A stretch of DNA of 55,789 nt, from the NCBI GenBank assembly GCA_045546255.1, contig JAZQCK010000082.1, positions 1 through 55,789 on the forward strand, given 5' to 3'. This document shows, in pieces, positions 26,451 to 33,951 of the stretch. Numbering within the stretch: position 1 is the stretch's first letter; each line of letters begins with the position of its first letter. The notes under the pieces are model-generated. The model was not told the origin of the DNA. It made no database searches and saw nothing but the letters and a program-made list of their open reading frames with translations. Source of the stretch: RGIG5612 sp045546255 (GTDB lineage Bacteria; Bacillota; Clostridia; Lachnospirales; Lachnospiraceae). A program made the translations under genes and the position numbers.

Positions 26451-28256
26451 ATGGATCAGAATCATATCAGAAACTTTTGTATCATCGCGCATATTGACCA
26501 CGGAAAGAGTACGTTGGCAGACCGGATCATTGAAAAGACCGGCGTCTTAACGAGCCGCGAAATGCAGTCCCAGGTCTTAGATAACATGGATTTAGAGCGC
26601 GAGCGCGGTATCACGATCAAGTCGCAGACGGTCCGAATCATCTATCAGGCAAAGAACGGGGAAGAGTATATGCTGAACCTCATCGACACTCCGGGACACG
26701 TGGATTTTAACTATGAAGTCTCCCGTTCCCTTGCAGCCTGTGACGGCGCAGTGCTGGTTGTCGATGCGGCACAGGGAATCGAAGCGCAGACCTTAGCCAA
26801 TGTCTATATGGCGATCGACCACGACTTAGAGGTTCTCCCTGTAATCAATAAAATTGACCTTCCAAGCGCAGAGCCGCAAAGAGTGATTGAAGAGATCGAA
26901 GATGTCATCGGCCTTGAAGCACAGGATGCTCCATTGATCTCTGCGAAAAATGATATCAATATCGAAGAAGTGTTAGAGCAGATCGTAGAAAAGATCCCGG
27001 CTCCGGATGGAAATCCGAATGCGCCACTTAAGGCGTTGATCTTTGACTCTGTTTATGATCAGTATAAAGGCGTTATCGTTTTCTGCCGTATTAAAGAAGG
27101 TACGATCAAAGTCGGAACCCAGGCGAAAATGATGGCGACCGGTGCAGTCGTGAATGTCGTCGAAGTCGGCTACTTTGGCCCCGGAACTTTTATTCCGTGT
27201 GACGAGCTGTCTGCAGGTATGGTTGGCTATTTTACAGCCTCAATCAAAAATGTTCGTGACACCATGGTGGGTGACACGGTAACCGATGCAAAGAATCCTT
27301 GCGCAGAGCCGCTTCCGGGATATAAGAAAGTACAGTCGATGGTTTACTGCGGTATGTATCCGGCAGACGGTGCGCATTATGAAGACCTTAGAGATGCACT
27401 GGAAAAACTGCAATTAAATGACGCTTCGCTCTTTTATGAGCCGGAGACCTCTGTCGCCTTAGGCTTTGGTTTCCGCTGCGGTTTCTTAGGACTTTTGCAT
27501 CTGGAGATCATTGAAGAGCGACTCGAAAGAGAATATAACCTGGACCTGGTGACGACAGCACCATCTGTTATCTATAAAGTTCATAAAACGGATGGCACGG
27601 TGATCGACCTTACGAATCCTACAAACCTTCCGGATCCTTCGGAGATCGAATTTATGGAAGAGCCGATGGTGGAAGCAGAGATCATGGTAACCAGCGAGTT
27701 TATCGGACCGATCATGGAACTCTGCCAGGAACGCCGTGGCGTTTATAAAGAGATCGAGTATATCGAGTCGACTCGTGCGATCCTTCGTTATGACTTGCCA
27801 TTAAATGAAATTATCTATGACTTCTTTGACGCTCTGAAATCCCGCTCGAGAGGTTATGCGTCGCTGGACTATGAGCTGAAAGGCTATGTTCAGAGTAAGC
27901 TTGTGAAGCTCGATATCCTAGTCAACCGAGAAGAAGTGGATGCGCTCTCCTTTATCGTACATGCTGACACAGCTTATGAGCGCGGCAGGAAGATGTGCGA
28001 AAAACTGAAAGAAGAGATTCCGCGCCAGCTCTTTGAAATTCCGATCCAGGCAGCGATCGGATCTAAGATCATCGCCCGCGAGACCGTTAAGGCAATGCGC
28101 AAAGACGTGCTTGCCAAGTGTTATGGCGGTGATATCACACGTAAGAAAAAACTCCTGGAAAAACAGAAAGAAGGAAAGAAGCGAATGCGTCAGATTGGAA
28201 ACGTGGAGATCCCGCAGAAAGCCTTCATGGCAGTTTTAAAACTGGATGATAAATAA
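26451..28256 (+). CDS. lepA: Translation elongation factor 4 (back-translocating GTPase)
   Basis: 601 residues from the ATG at 26451, preceded by AGAAAGAAG. An in-frame GTG at 26406 would add 15 unsupported residues. GTPase motifs: AHIDHGKST (G1), RGITIKSQ (G2), DTPGHVDF (G3), NKIDLPSA (G4) and SAKND (G5). The C-terminal region ending in RKKKLLEKQKEGKKRMRQIGNVEIPQKAF is the unique LepA domain that contacts the ribosome. It acts on stalled or mis-translocated ribosomes. It overlaps hemW by 11 bases, the classical lepA-hemW arrangement, though no hrcA-grpE-dnaK genes follow here. Confidence 0.97.
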   Translation: MDQNHIRNFCIIAHIDHGKSTLADRIIEKTGVLTSREMQSQVLDNMDLERERGITIKSQTVRIIYQAKNGEEYMLNLIDTPGHVDFNYEVSRSLAACDGAVLVVDAAQGIEAQTLANVYMAIDHDLEVLPVINKIDLPSAEPQRVIEEIEDVIGLEAQDAPLISAKNDINIEEVLEQIVEKIPAPDGNPNAPLKALIFDSVYDQYKGVIVFCRIKEGTIKVGTQAKMMATGAVVNVVEVGYFGPGTFIPCDELSAGMVGYFTASIKNVRDTMVGDTVTDAKNPCAEPLPGYKKVQSMVYCGMYPADGAHYEDLRDALEKLQLNDASLFYEPETSVALGFGFRCGFLGLLHLEIIEERLEREYNLDLVTTAPSVIYKVHKTDGTVIDLTNPTNLPDPSEIEFMEEPMVEAEIMVTSEFIGPIMELCQERRGVYKEIEYIESTRAILRYDLPLNEIIYDFFDALKSRSRGYASLDYELKGYVQSKLVKLDILVNREEVDALSFIVHADTAYERGRKMCEKLKEEIPRQLFEIPIQAAIGSKIIARETVKAMRKDVLAKCYGGDITRKKKLLEKQKEGKKRMRQIGNVEIPQKAFMAVLKLDDK

Positions 28257-29556
28257 AGGACTGCGTCTCTATCTGCATATTCCATTTTGTGCTCGCAAGT
28301 GCAATTACTGCGACTTTATTTCCTTTGCAGGGAAAGAAGACTACTTTCAGGAGTACGTAGATGCACTCTGCAATGAGATCCGGGCGTATGGTCAGCGCTT
28401 TCAGGGAAGAGACATCTCTTCTGTTTATATAGGAGGGGGCACACCGTCCATCCTGCAGGCAGAACAGATGGCGCAGATCGTTGAAGCATTGAAAGGCAGT
28501 TTTTCACTAAAGGGGACAAAAGAAAAAAGGCGCGGCTTGTTCCTGCAGAAAAAGATCCGTCCGGCAACAGAGTTTTCCATTGAGTGCAATCCGGGCACAG
28601 TTGATAAAAAGAAACTTGATACCTATAAAAAGCTCGGGATTAACCGGATCAGCTTTGGCCTGCAGTCAACGGATCCGGATGATCTTAAGATGCTTGGCAG
28701 GATCCATAGCTTTGATGACTTTATTGAGTCCTTTGAAGCGGCGCGGGAAGCCGGCTTTGATAATATCAACGTTGATCTGATGCAGGCAATTCCGGGACAG
28801 AGCCTTGCCGGCTGGCAGAGATGCCTGATGCTGCTTGCGACCTGGAAGCCGGAACATATCAGCGCCTATTCGCTGATCGTGGAAGAGGGGACTCCTTTTT
28901 ATTCACTTCAGGAAAAAGGCGAGCTTCCACTTCCGGATGAAGAGGTGGAAAGGCAGATCTATTACTATACGAAAGAGTTTTTGGAAAAGAGCGGCTACCT
29001 CCGCTATGAGATTTCCAATTATGCTGTTCCAGGCTATGAATGTCAGCATAATATCGGCTACTGGAAACGGGACGATTATCTGGGATTGGGACTTAATGCA
29101 TCCAGCTTGGTAGAGAATACACGTTGGAAAAATACGGAAGACCTGGATGCTTATATGGAAACCTTCTCAGATGCCGGCAGGGCAGAACAGCTGGTTTCAG
29201 AATCGTTTGACAGAGAGCTGAATATGAAAACTGGCCGTGAAAATACTCAAGAACAGTCAAATGGCAATTCCTCTGATAAGACACCTATCATAAAGGATGC
29301 GCAGAGACTCTCACATAAAGAGCAGATGGAAGAATTTATGTTCTTAGGGCTCCGCATGACAGACGGCATCAGCAAGCAGGAATTTTTCGATACCTTTGGC
29401 CAGGACTTTGATTTTACTTATGGAGAAATTGTACAGGAACTAAAAGGGCAGGGCTTGATAGCTGAAAAACAAATCGAAGATGATCGGCGAGTATTCTTAA
29501 CAGAAAAAGGGGTTGACCTAAGCAACTCTGTGTTGGCAGAATTTCTGCTGGACTGA
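28246..29556 (+). CDS. hemW: Radical SAM heme chaperone HemW
   Basis: 436 residues. The radical-SAM cluster motif is CARKCNYCDF (Cys15, 19, 22). GGGTPS, ECNPGT and the RISFGLQS motif are family blocks. The extended Cys expected in true coproporphyrinogen oxidase HemN is absent, so a HemW-type heme chaperone is favoured over a synthesis enzyme. A hydrophilic insert of about 40 residues (ELNMKTGRENTQEQSNG region) precedes the conserved EEFMFLGLRMTDGIS block. The start overlaps the lepA end, consistent with translational coupling. After its stop the longest repeat-rich gap of the first half of the window begins. Confidence 0.93.
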   Translation: MINKGLRLYLHIPFCARKCNYCDFISFAGKEDYFQEYVDALCNEIRAYGQRFQGRDISSVYIGGGTPSILQAEQMAQIVEALKGSFSLKGTKEKRRGLFLQKKIRPATEFSIECNPGTVDKKKLDTYKKLGINRISFGLQSTDPDDLKMLGRIHSFDDFIESFEAAREAGFDNINVDLMQAIPGQSLAGWQRCLMLLATWKPEHISAYSLIVEEGTPFYSLQEKGELPLPDEEVERQIYYYTKEFLEKSGYLRYEISNYAVPGYECQHNIGYWKRDDYLGLGLNASSLVENTRWKNTEDLDAYMETFSDAGRAEQLVSESFDRELNMKTGRENTQEQSNGNSSDKTPIIKDAQRLSHKEQMEEFMFLGLRMTDGISKQEFFDTFGQDFDFTYGEIVQELKGQGLIAEKQIEDDRRVFLTEKGVDLSNSVLAEFLLD

Positions 29557-29577
29557 TATACTGGGAATCCGATTCAT

Positions 29578-29639
29578 GATTTAAGAGATTATAATGCTGA
29601 TTTAAGAGATTATAATGCTACAGAAGCGATTATAATGCT
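29578..29639 (+). repeat. 21-bp tandem repeat containing TATAAT, three copies
   Basis: Units 29578-29598 and 29599-29619 are identical and a third, diverged unit ends at 29639. Each contains GATTATAATGCT and so a consensus -10 hexamer. No matching -35 boxes are seen. Confidence 0.8.
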
Positions 29640-29665
29640 ACAGCATTTAGCTGACCCATAAGCTT

Positions 29666-29684
29666 AAAGCATCTTTTGCTTTTT
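29666..29684 (+). terminator. Weak intrinsic terminator after hemW
   Basis: AAAGCA pairs with TGCTTT around a five-base loop, with two further Ts after the stem. It is short and AT-rich, so efficiency is doubtful. Confidence 0.4.
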
Positions 29685-29708
29685 CGAGAGAGTCCAAAAT
29701 AACAGTAA

Positions 29709-29787
29709 TATGTCTTATATAAGACAATGCGTGAAATAAGACTACTCTGCGTAGTCTTATTTGAGGGGATAGTTGATTTGAGACTAT
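29709..29787. repeat. Four-box palindromic element, AGACT type, copy B1
   Basis: The boxes TGTCT (29711), AGACT (29739), AGTCT (29753) and AGACT (29781) have exact 28-14-28 spacing. The last box is AGACTAT instead of the usual AGACATA, so the outer pair is imperfect in this copy. Confidence 0.82.
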
Positions 29788-29811
29788 GAAAGAGCATAAA
29801 ATACCTGGAAA

Positions 29812-29890
29812 TATGTCTCATAGAAGAGAAAGTCCTGTATAAGACTATTTAGAGTAGTCTCATACAGAAGAGGGCTTCATTTAAGACATA
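29812..29890. repeat. Four-box palindromic element, AGACT type, copy B2
   Basis: The boxes TGTCT (29814), AGACT (29842), AGTCT (29856) and AGACA (29884) are spaced 28-14-28. It is followed directly by the AGGATA-type copies. Confidence 0.85.
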
Positions 29891-29914
29891 GGCCTGGTAT
29901 CCTTGCAGGCCTGG

Positions 29915-29991
29915 TATCCTTGCAGAGAATCTTGCGTTGTATGAGGATAGCCAATGTATCCTTATAGAGAGCTGTTATCTATATGAGGATA
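29915..29991. repeat. Four-box palindromic element, AGGATA type, copy B3
   Basis: The boxes TATCCT (29915), AGGATA (29944), TATCCT (29957) and AGGATA (29986) have start-to-start spacing 29-13-29 and a total of 77 bp. The first box is preceded by a perfect 17-bp tandem duplication (29891-29907 and 29908-29924) that includes TATCCTTGCA. Confidence 0.83.
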
Positions 29992-30017
29992 AAAAAAGAA
30001 GAATCAAGGGACAAAAG

Positions 30018-30094
30018 TATCCTTGTACGGGGCAAGGCTTTGTATGAGGATACATCAAGTATCCTTATAGAGCCTCATGCACTATATGAGGATA
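30018..30094. repeat. Four-box palindromic element, AGGATA type, copy B4
   Basis: The boxes TATCCT (30018), AGGATA (30047), TATCCT (30060) and AGGATA (30089) keep exact 29-13-29 spacing. It ends four bases before the 37-bp repeat array in front of azlC. Confidence 0.85.
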
Positions 30095-30097
30095 TGA

Positions 30098-30237
30098 GAA
30101 TATGCAACATTGTCTTAGGAAAGACTACCAGATATAATATTCGCTAAAAAAGATTACTAGATAGAATGCATAACATCATCTTAAGTAAGATTACAAGATA
30201 GAATGTATAACATTATCTTAAGAAAGAATAAACGATA
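30098..30237 (+). repeat. 37-bp tandem repeat array running into the azlC start
   Basis: Units start at 30098 (37 bp), 30135 (29 bp, shortened), 30164 (37 bp) and 30201 (37 bp). The next unit would start at 30238, where GAATG contains the azlC ATG. Units share a GAATGYATAACAT start and a small inverted repeat such as ATCTTA-AGTAAGAT. After initiation at the promoter below, about two and a half units would lie in the leader RNA. Confidence 0.85.
30110..30138 (+). promoter_or_regulatory. Promoter of azlCD inside the repeat array
   Basis: TTGTCT (30110-30115) and a perfect TATAAT (30133-30138) are 17 bp apart, lying in the first two repeat units. The start point would be near 30145. Confidence 0.6.
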
Positions 30238-30239
30238 GA

Positions 30240-31025
30240 ATGGCAAGTAAGAAACAAGCATTTATAGGAGGGATGAAGGCGGGCGTGCCGATTGCGCTGG
30301 GATACTTTGCGGTATCCTTTACCTTTGGCATGATGGCGGTTCAGGCTGGACTTACGGTTTGGCAGTCCACGCTGATCTCGCTGACCAATCTGACCAGTGC
30401 CGGCCAGTTTGCCTCACTTTCTATTATTACGGCAGGCGGCAGCCTTTTGGAGCTGGCACTCAACCAGTTCGTCATTAACCTCCGCTATATGCTGATGAGC
30501 TTTTCTATTTCGCAGAAGCTGGATCAAAGTTATCCGTTTTTCCATAAATTCTTTGTAGCATTTGGTATCACTGACGAGATCTATGGAGCCAGCGCTTCAA
30601 GACCGGGAAAGAATAGTCCCTATTATCATTATGGCGCGATGGCGCTCGCGATTCCGGGCTGGACGATCGGAACACTGGTCGGGGCAGCAGCCGGCGAAAT
30701 CCTTCCGGGGATCGTCATGAGCGCATTGAGCGTGGCGATTTACGGCATGTTCCTTGCCATCATCATTCCGCCGGCGAAGAAAAACCATTTTCTGTATGTG
30801 GTGATCCTTTCTGCCATGGCACTTGGGGCAATCTTCAAGTATGTTCCGGGCCTGAATAAGGTCTCTTCCGGTTTTGTGATCATTATTATTACGGTACTGG
30901 TTTCTGCATTGGCGGCGGTCATAAGACCGATCAAAGATATGGATGCACCGGCTGAAGCAAATGCAGATGGAACGATAAGCGCTGCAGCTGGCCATGAAAG
31001 AGAGGAGGCAGAGCATGCAGATTAG
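30240..31025 (+). CDS. azlC: Branched-chain amino acid exporter large subunit, AzlC family
   Basis: 261 residues with several hydrophobic segments. GVPIALGYFAVSFTFGMMAVQAGL and LNQFVINLRYMLMSFSIS match the AzlC/YgaZ family, which with AzlD forms a branched-chain amino acid exporter. The polar C-terminal tail of about 30 residues is probably cytoplasmic. The ATG at 30240 lacks a strong ribosome site (only AAGAAAG upstream), and the start codon lies in the next register of a 37-bp tandem repeat. A Met at 30273 directly abuts AGGAGGG, too close to be used. The gene overlaps azlD by 11 bases. Confidence 0.88.
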   Translation: MASKKQAFIGGMKAGVPIALGYFAVSFTFGMMAVQAGLTVWQSTLISLTNLTSAGQFASLSIITAGGSLLELALNQFVINLRYMLMSFSISQKLDQSYPFFHKFFVAFGITDEIYGASASRPGKNSPYYHYGAMALAIPGWTIGTLVGAAAGEILPGIVMSALSVAIYGMFLAIIIPPAKKNHFLYVVILSAMALGAIFKYVPGLNKVSSGFVIIIITVLVSALAAVIRPIKDMDAPAEANADGTISAAAGHEREEAEHAD

Positions 31026-31332
31026 CATTTATCTCTACATCCTCGTCATGGCGGTGGTCACTTACCTGGTGCGTGCGGTGCCGCTGTTGCTTTCCCGCAA
31101 GGAGATCACGAATACCTTTATCAAGTCTTTCTTGTATTACATGCCGTATGCATGCTTGGCTGCGATGACCTTCCCGGCTATTTTAGGAGCTACATCTTAC
31201 CTGATTTCCGGTATCGTCGGCTTTGTGGCAGCCGTTGTGGCAGCCTACTTAGAGCGGAGTATGATCACGGTAGCGCTGATTGCCTGTGCGGCGGTTTTTG
31301 TTACAGAGCAGATCATCCGCTGGGCCGGATGA
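31015..31332 (+). CDS. azlD: Branched-chain amino acid exporter small subunit, AzlD family
   Basis: 105 residues from the ATG at 31015, which has GAGGAGG eight bases upstream inside the azlC end; an upstream in-frame ATG at 30994 precedes that site. The protein is nearly all hydrophobic, with about four spans. The early YLVRAVPLLLSRKEI block is typical of AzlD/YgaH. It is the partner of AzlC, and the overlap of the two genes suggests coupled translation. Confidence 0.88.
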   Translation: MQISIYLYILVMAVVTYLVRAVPLLLSRKEITNTFIKSFLYYMPYACLAAMTFPAILGATSYLISGIVGFVAAVVAAYLERSMITVALIACAAVFVTEQIIRWAG

Positions 31333-31407
31333 AAAGCATTCGGAATCCTTGAAAAACGAACACTCCGAATAGGGATAAAAAAGCCTGAAAATTAATAAAA
31401 ATAGTGC

Positions 31408-31436
31408 TTGCATAGGGCAATTGCTTGTGATAAACT
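31408..31436 (+). promoter_or_regulatory. Promoter of rplS
   Basis: TTGCAT (31408-31413) and TAAACT (31431-31436) have a 17-bp spacer. The roughly 90-base leader contains a CGTTC-ATG-GAACG hairpin. Some Bacillota have an L19 autoregulatory leader, but I cannot confirm it here. Confidence 0.6.
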
Positions 31437-31535
31437 AATTCACGCTGTGAAACAGATGGTCCGCTGTTACGAGGCGTTCATGGAACGGCCGATTAAGTAT
31501 TAAGAACATCGAAATTTTATAAGGAGGTCACGCAC

Positions 31536-31883
31536 ATGAACGAAATTATCAAAAAGATTGAAGACGCTCAGCTGAAAGAGAAAGTTGACGAATTCAAAGT
31601 AGGAGATACTGTCAGAGTATCTGCAAAGATCAAAGAAGGCAACAGAGAAAGAGTACAGGTTTTCGAAGGCACAGTTCTGAAGAGACAGAACGGCGGCGTT
31701 CGTGAAACATTTACAGTTAGAAAGCTCTCCAACGGCGTTGGTGTTGAAAAAACATGGCCGCTTCATTCTCCGACGATCGAGAAGATCGAAGTCGTAAGAA
31801 GAGGTAAAGTCCGCAGAGCTAAACTGAACTACTTAAGAAACAGAGTAGGAAAGAGAGCAAAAGTAAAAGAAGTACTTCGCTAA
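31536..31883 (+). CDS. rplS: 50S ribosomal protein L19
   Basis: 115 residues, standard length. The sequence is typical of L19 throughout: GDTVRVSAKIKEGNRERVQVFEGTVLKRQ, RETFTVRKLSNGVGVEKTWPLHSPTIEKIEVVRRGKVRRAKLNYLR. AAGGAGGT lies ten bases before ATG. It has its own promoter and terminator, so it seems to be transcribed mainly alone although rbgA follows, as in many Bacillota. Confidence 0.98.
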   Translation: MNEIIKKIEDAQLKEKVDEFKVGDTVRVSAKIKEGNRERVQVFEGTVLKRQNGGVRETFTVRKLSNGVGVEKTWPLHSPTIEKIEVVRRGKVRRAKLNYLRNRVGKRAKVKEVLR

Positions 31884-31904
31884 TCGCTCATATCTGTGAA
31901 GAAC

Positions 31905-31934
31905 AAGGCTGTCACAAAAGTGGCAGCCTTTTTG
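31905..31934 (+). terminator. Intrinsic terminator after rplS
   Basis: AGGCTGTCAC pairs with GTGGCAGCCT (one G-U) around AAAA, followed by TTTTTG. A strong canonical terminator. Confidence 0.93.
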
Positions 31935-31944
31935 CTTTGATCAA

Positions 31945-32120
31945 CCTGCGGTGCACACATGTACGGGAGTATTTATACTCCCCGTGCATGTGTATAGCGC
32001 AGGTGAGCGTTGCATGAGCACGGAGGCGAAAGCCGGGAGTGCGAATGTAACCGAAGCTTGCGAGAACGAAGTGCAGCAAGCGATCAAAACTATACAGAGG
32101 AGCGATAGCGAGCTGCTGTG
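31945..32120. other. Structured non-coding stretch between rplS and rbgA
   Basis: 31945-32003 forms one long hairpin of about 24 pairs with a very small loop (CCTGCG at one end with CGCAGG at the other, and ACACATG with CATGTGT inside). Smaller hairpins follow, such as GGCGAAAGCC and GCTTGC (32056) with GCAAGC (32076). No open frame with a ribosome site is seen. It could be a small RNA, a repeat of SINE/REP kind, or a roadblock between units. Confidence 0.6.
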
Positions 32121-32156
32121 AGAGTTGCATGAGTTGTGGATTTTAACGCTCGTCTG

Positions 32157-32165
32157 TGGTAAAAT
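32157..32165 (+). promoter_or_regulatory. Extended -10 promoter directly upstream of rbgA
   Basis: TGGTAAAAT fits an extended -10 box and ends only seven bases before the rbgA ATG. Initiation from it would give a leaderless or nearly leaderless mRNA. No good -35 box at 17 bp and no ribosome site are visible. Confidence 0.4.
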
Positions 32166-32172
32166 ATCTGCC

Positions 32173-33045
32173 ATGAATTTTCAATGGTATCCCGGTCATA
32201 TGACCAAGGCAAAAAGACAAATGCTGGAAGATATGAAACTCATCGATCTGGTGATCGAGCTTCTTGACGCGCGCATTCCGCTATCCAGTAGAAATCCAGA
32301 TATTGATCAAATTGCGGGAAGCAAAGCCCGCCTTGTTCTGCTGAACAAAGCCGATATGGCAGATAAAAAGATCACGGAACAGTGGGAGAACTACTTCAAA
32401 GAAAAGGGCTTAAATGTCTGCGTGATCAACTCCAAGAATCCGGCGGATGTAAAGAAGATCAACGCGGAGGTGCAGAAAGCCTGTGCGGCTAAGATCGAAA
32501 GGGACAGAAAGCGCGGCATCAAAAACCGTCCGGTTCGTGCGATGGTCGTCGGAATCCCGAATGTAGGAAAGTCTACGTTTATCAATACCTATGCCAGAAA
32601 GGCAGCAGCCAAGACCGGAAATAAGCCGGGCGTTACAAAAGGAAAACAGTGGATCCGTCTTTCCGGAAGTCTGGAACTGTTAGACACACCAGGAATCCTT
32701 TGGCCGAAGTTTGAAGATCAGAGCGTGGGACTCAAATTAGCGCTGATCGGTTCGATCAAGGACGAGATCATGAATATCGAAGAACTCTCCTTGGAGTTGA
32801 TCAAGATGCTGAACGAAAGATATCCGGAACTCATAAAAAGTTATTATGGGCTCGAGGAGATTGATTATGATAAGTTTCCTGGAAAGCCGGAAGTTTCAGA
32901 GCTTGAGGCCATCGCAAAGACCAGAGGAGCACTAGGAAAAGGCGGTGAGACCGACTATCTGAAGGCTGCAAACATCGTGCTCGAAAACTTCAGAAATGCA
33001 AAAGTGGGACAGCTTTCGCTGGAAACCCCGGACGATATCAAATAA
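32173..33045 (+). CDS. rbgA: Ribosome biogenesis GTPase RbgA (YlqF)
   Basis: 290 residues from the ATG at 32173 (MNFQWYPGHMTKAKRQM, the standard family start); an upstream ATG at 32125 would add an atypical extension. It is a circularly permuted GTPase: the NKAD motif (G4) near residue 56 precedes GIPNVGKST (G1) and DTPG (G3). RbgA acts in late assembly of the 50S subunit. Position after rplS is conserved in Bacillota. No ribosome site lies before the ATG, which together with a close extended -10 box suggests leaderless translation. Confidence 0.94.
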   Translation: MNFQWYPGHMTKAKRQMLEDMKLIDLVIELLDARIPLSSRNPDIDQIAGSKARLVLLNKADMADKKITEQWENYFKEKGLNVCVINSKNPADVKKINAEVQKACAAKIERDRKRGIKNRPVRAMVVGIPNVGKSTFINTYARKAAAKTGNKPGVTKGKQWIRLSGSLELLDTPGILWPKFEDQSVGLKLALIGSIKDEIMNIEELSLELIKMLNERYPELIKSYYGLEEIDYDKFPGKPEVSELEAIAKTRGALGKGGETDYLKAANIVLENFRNAKVGQLSLETPDDIK

Positions 33046-33063
33046 AAAACAAAGGAAATAAAC

Positions 33064-33927
33064 ATGGCAGGATTTTTTTCAAAACTTTTTAAAAGCGGAA
33101 AAGCAATTGATGAGGACTTTTACGATGAAGTAGAAGAGACTCTCTTTATGGGTGACATGGGGGCGAGTGCCACCGAAGAACTGGTGGAAAACCTGAAGAC
33201 CCATGTGCTCTTTAAAACAGTAAAGACACAGGAAGACGCCAAGGAGCATGTCATGAACAAGATCAAAGAGATCATGACAGTTCCGGAAGGCGCCTATGAT
33301 TTTGAAAATGAAAAGAGCGTTGTGCTTTTGATCGGTGTCAACGGTGTTGGCAAAACGACCAGCGTCGGAAAATTAGCAAAAATGTATTCTGATCGAGGAA
33401 AGAAAGTCATTATGGCGGGCGCTGATACCTTCCGTGCGGCGGCAGCAGAGCAGCTTAAGATCTGGTCTGACAGAACCGGCTGCTATATGGTATCAGGAAA
33501 AGAAGGCGCTGATCCAGGCTCTGTTATCTTTGACGCGACGGCAGCGGCAAAAGCACGCGGCGCAGACCTTCTTCTTTGTGACACGGCAGGAAGACTCCAT
33601 AATAAGAAGAACCTCATGAACGAGCTTGGAAAGATCGATAAGATTTTAGCAGGCGAATATGGCGACGCCAGAAGAGAAAACTTGATCGTGCTGGATGCAA
33701 CGACTGGGCAGAACGCCTTGGAGCAGGCAAGACAGTTTAAAGAGGTCATGAAAGTGGATGGCATCATTTTGACCAAAATGGATGGCACTGCAAAGGGAGG
33801 TATCGCTGTCGCAATCTCGAAAGAGATGGGCGTTCCGGTCCTTTACATGGGTTACGGAGAAAAAGCCGAAGACCTCAGAAAGTTTAACGTGGACGAGTAT
33901 GTTGCAGGCTTGTTTGCAGAGGATTAA
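33064..33927 (+). CDS. ftsY: Signal recognition particle receptor FtsY
   Basis: 287 residues, a compact FtsY without the acidic A domain. The N domain starts with FFSKLFK and an amphipathic stretch. The G domain shows GVNGVGKTTSVGKLA (G1), DTFRAAAAEQL (insertion box), DTAGR (G3) and TKMDGTAKGG (G4), ending in GYGEKAEDLRKFNVDEYV. It docks ribosome-SRP complexes at the membrane as a GTP-dependent partner of Ffh. AAAGGA precedes ATG. It lies 18 bases after rbgA, and no smc or ffh gene is adjacent here. Confidence 0.97.
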   Translation: MAGFFSKLFKSGKAIDEDFYDEVEETLFMGDMGASATEELVENLKTHVLFKTVKTQEDAKEHVMNKIKEIMTVPEGAYDFENEKSVVLLIGVNGVGKTTSVGKLAKMYSDRGKKVIMAGADTFRAAAAEQLKIWSDRTGCYMVSGKEGADPGSVIFDATAAAKARGADLLLCDTAGRLHNKKNLMNELGKIDKILAGEYGDARRENLIVLDATTGQNALEQARQFKEVMKVDGIILTKMDGTAKGGIAVAISKEMGVPVLYMGYGEKAEDLRKFNVDEYVAGLFAED

Positions 33928-33951
33928 TTAGAAGGGATATAACTATTAATA

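Noticed and set aside
28246..29556. Oxygen-independent coproporphyrinogen oxidase HemN
   Set aside because: Gene position after lepA and the CxxxCxxC motif without the extra HemN features favour HemW.
29709..30094. CRISPR array
   Set aside because: The repeats are palindromic boxes with short 13-15 nt loops and several core variants. There are no identical direct repeats of 24-40 bp with unique spacers, and no cas genes.
31333..31380. Terminator after azlD
   Set aside because: ATTCGGA and TCCGAAT can pair, but the loop is long and no T-run follows.
31437..31535. Firm call of an L19 autoregulatory leader
   Set aside because: A hairpin is present, but I could not match the conserved leader consensus, so it is only mentioned with the promoter.
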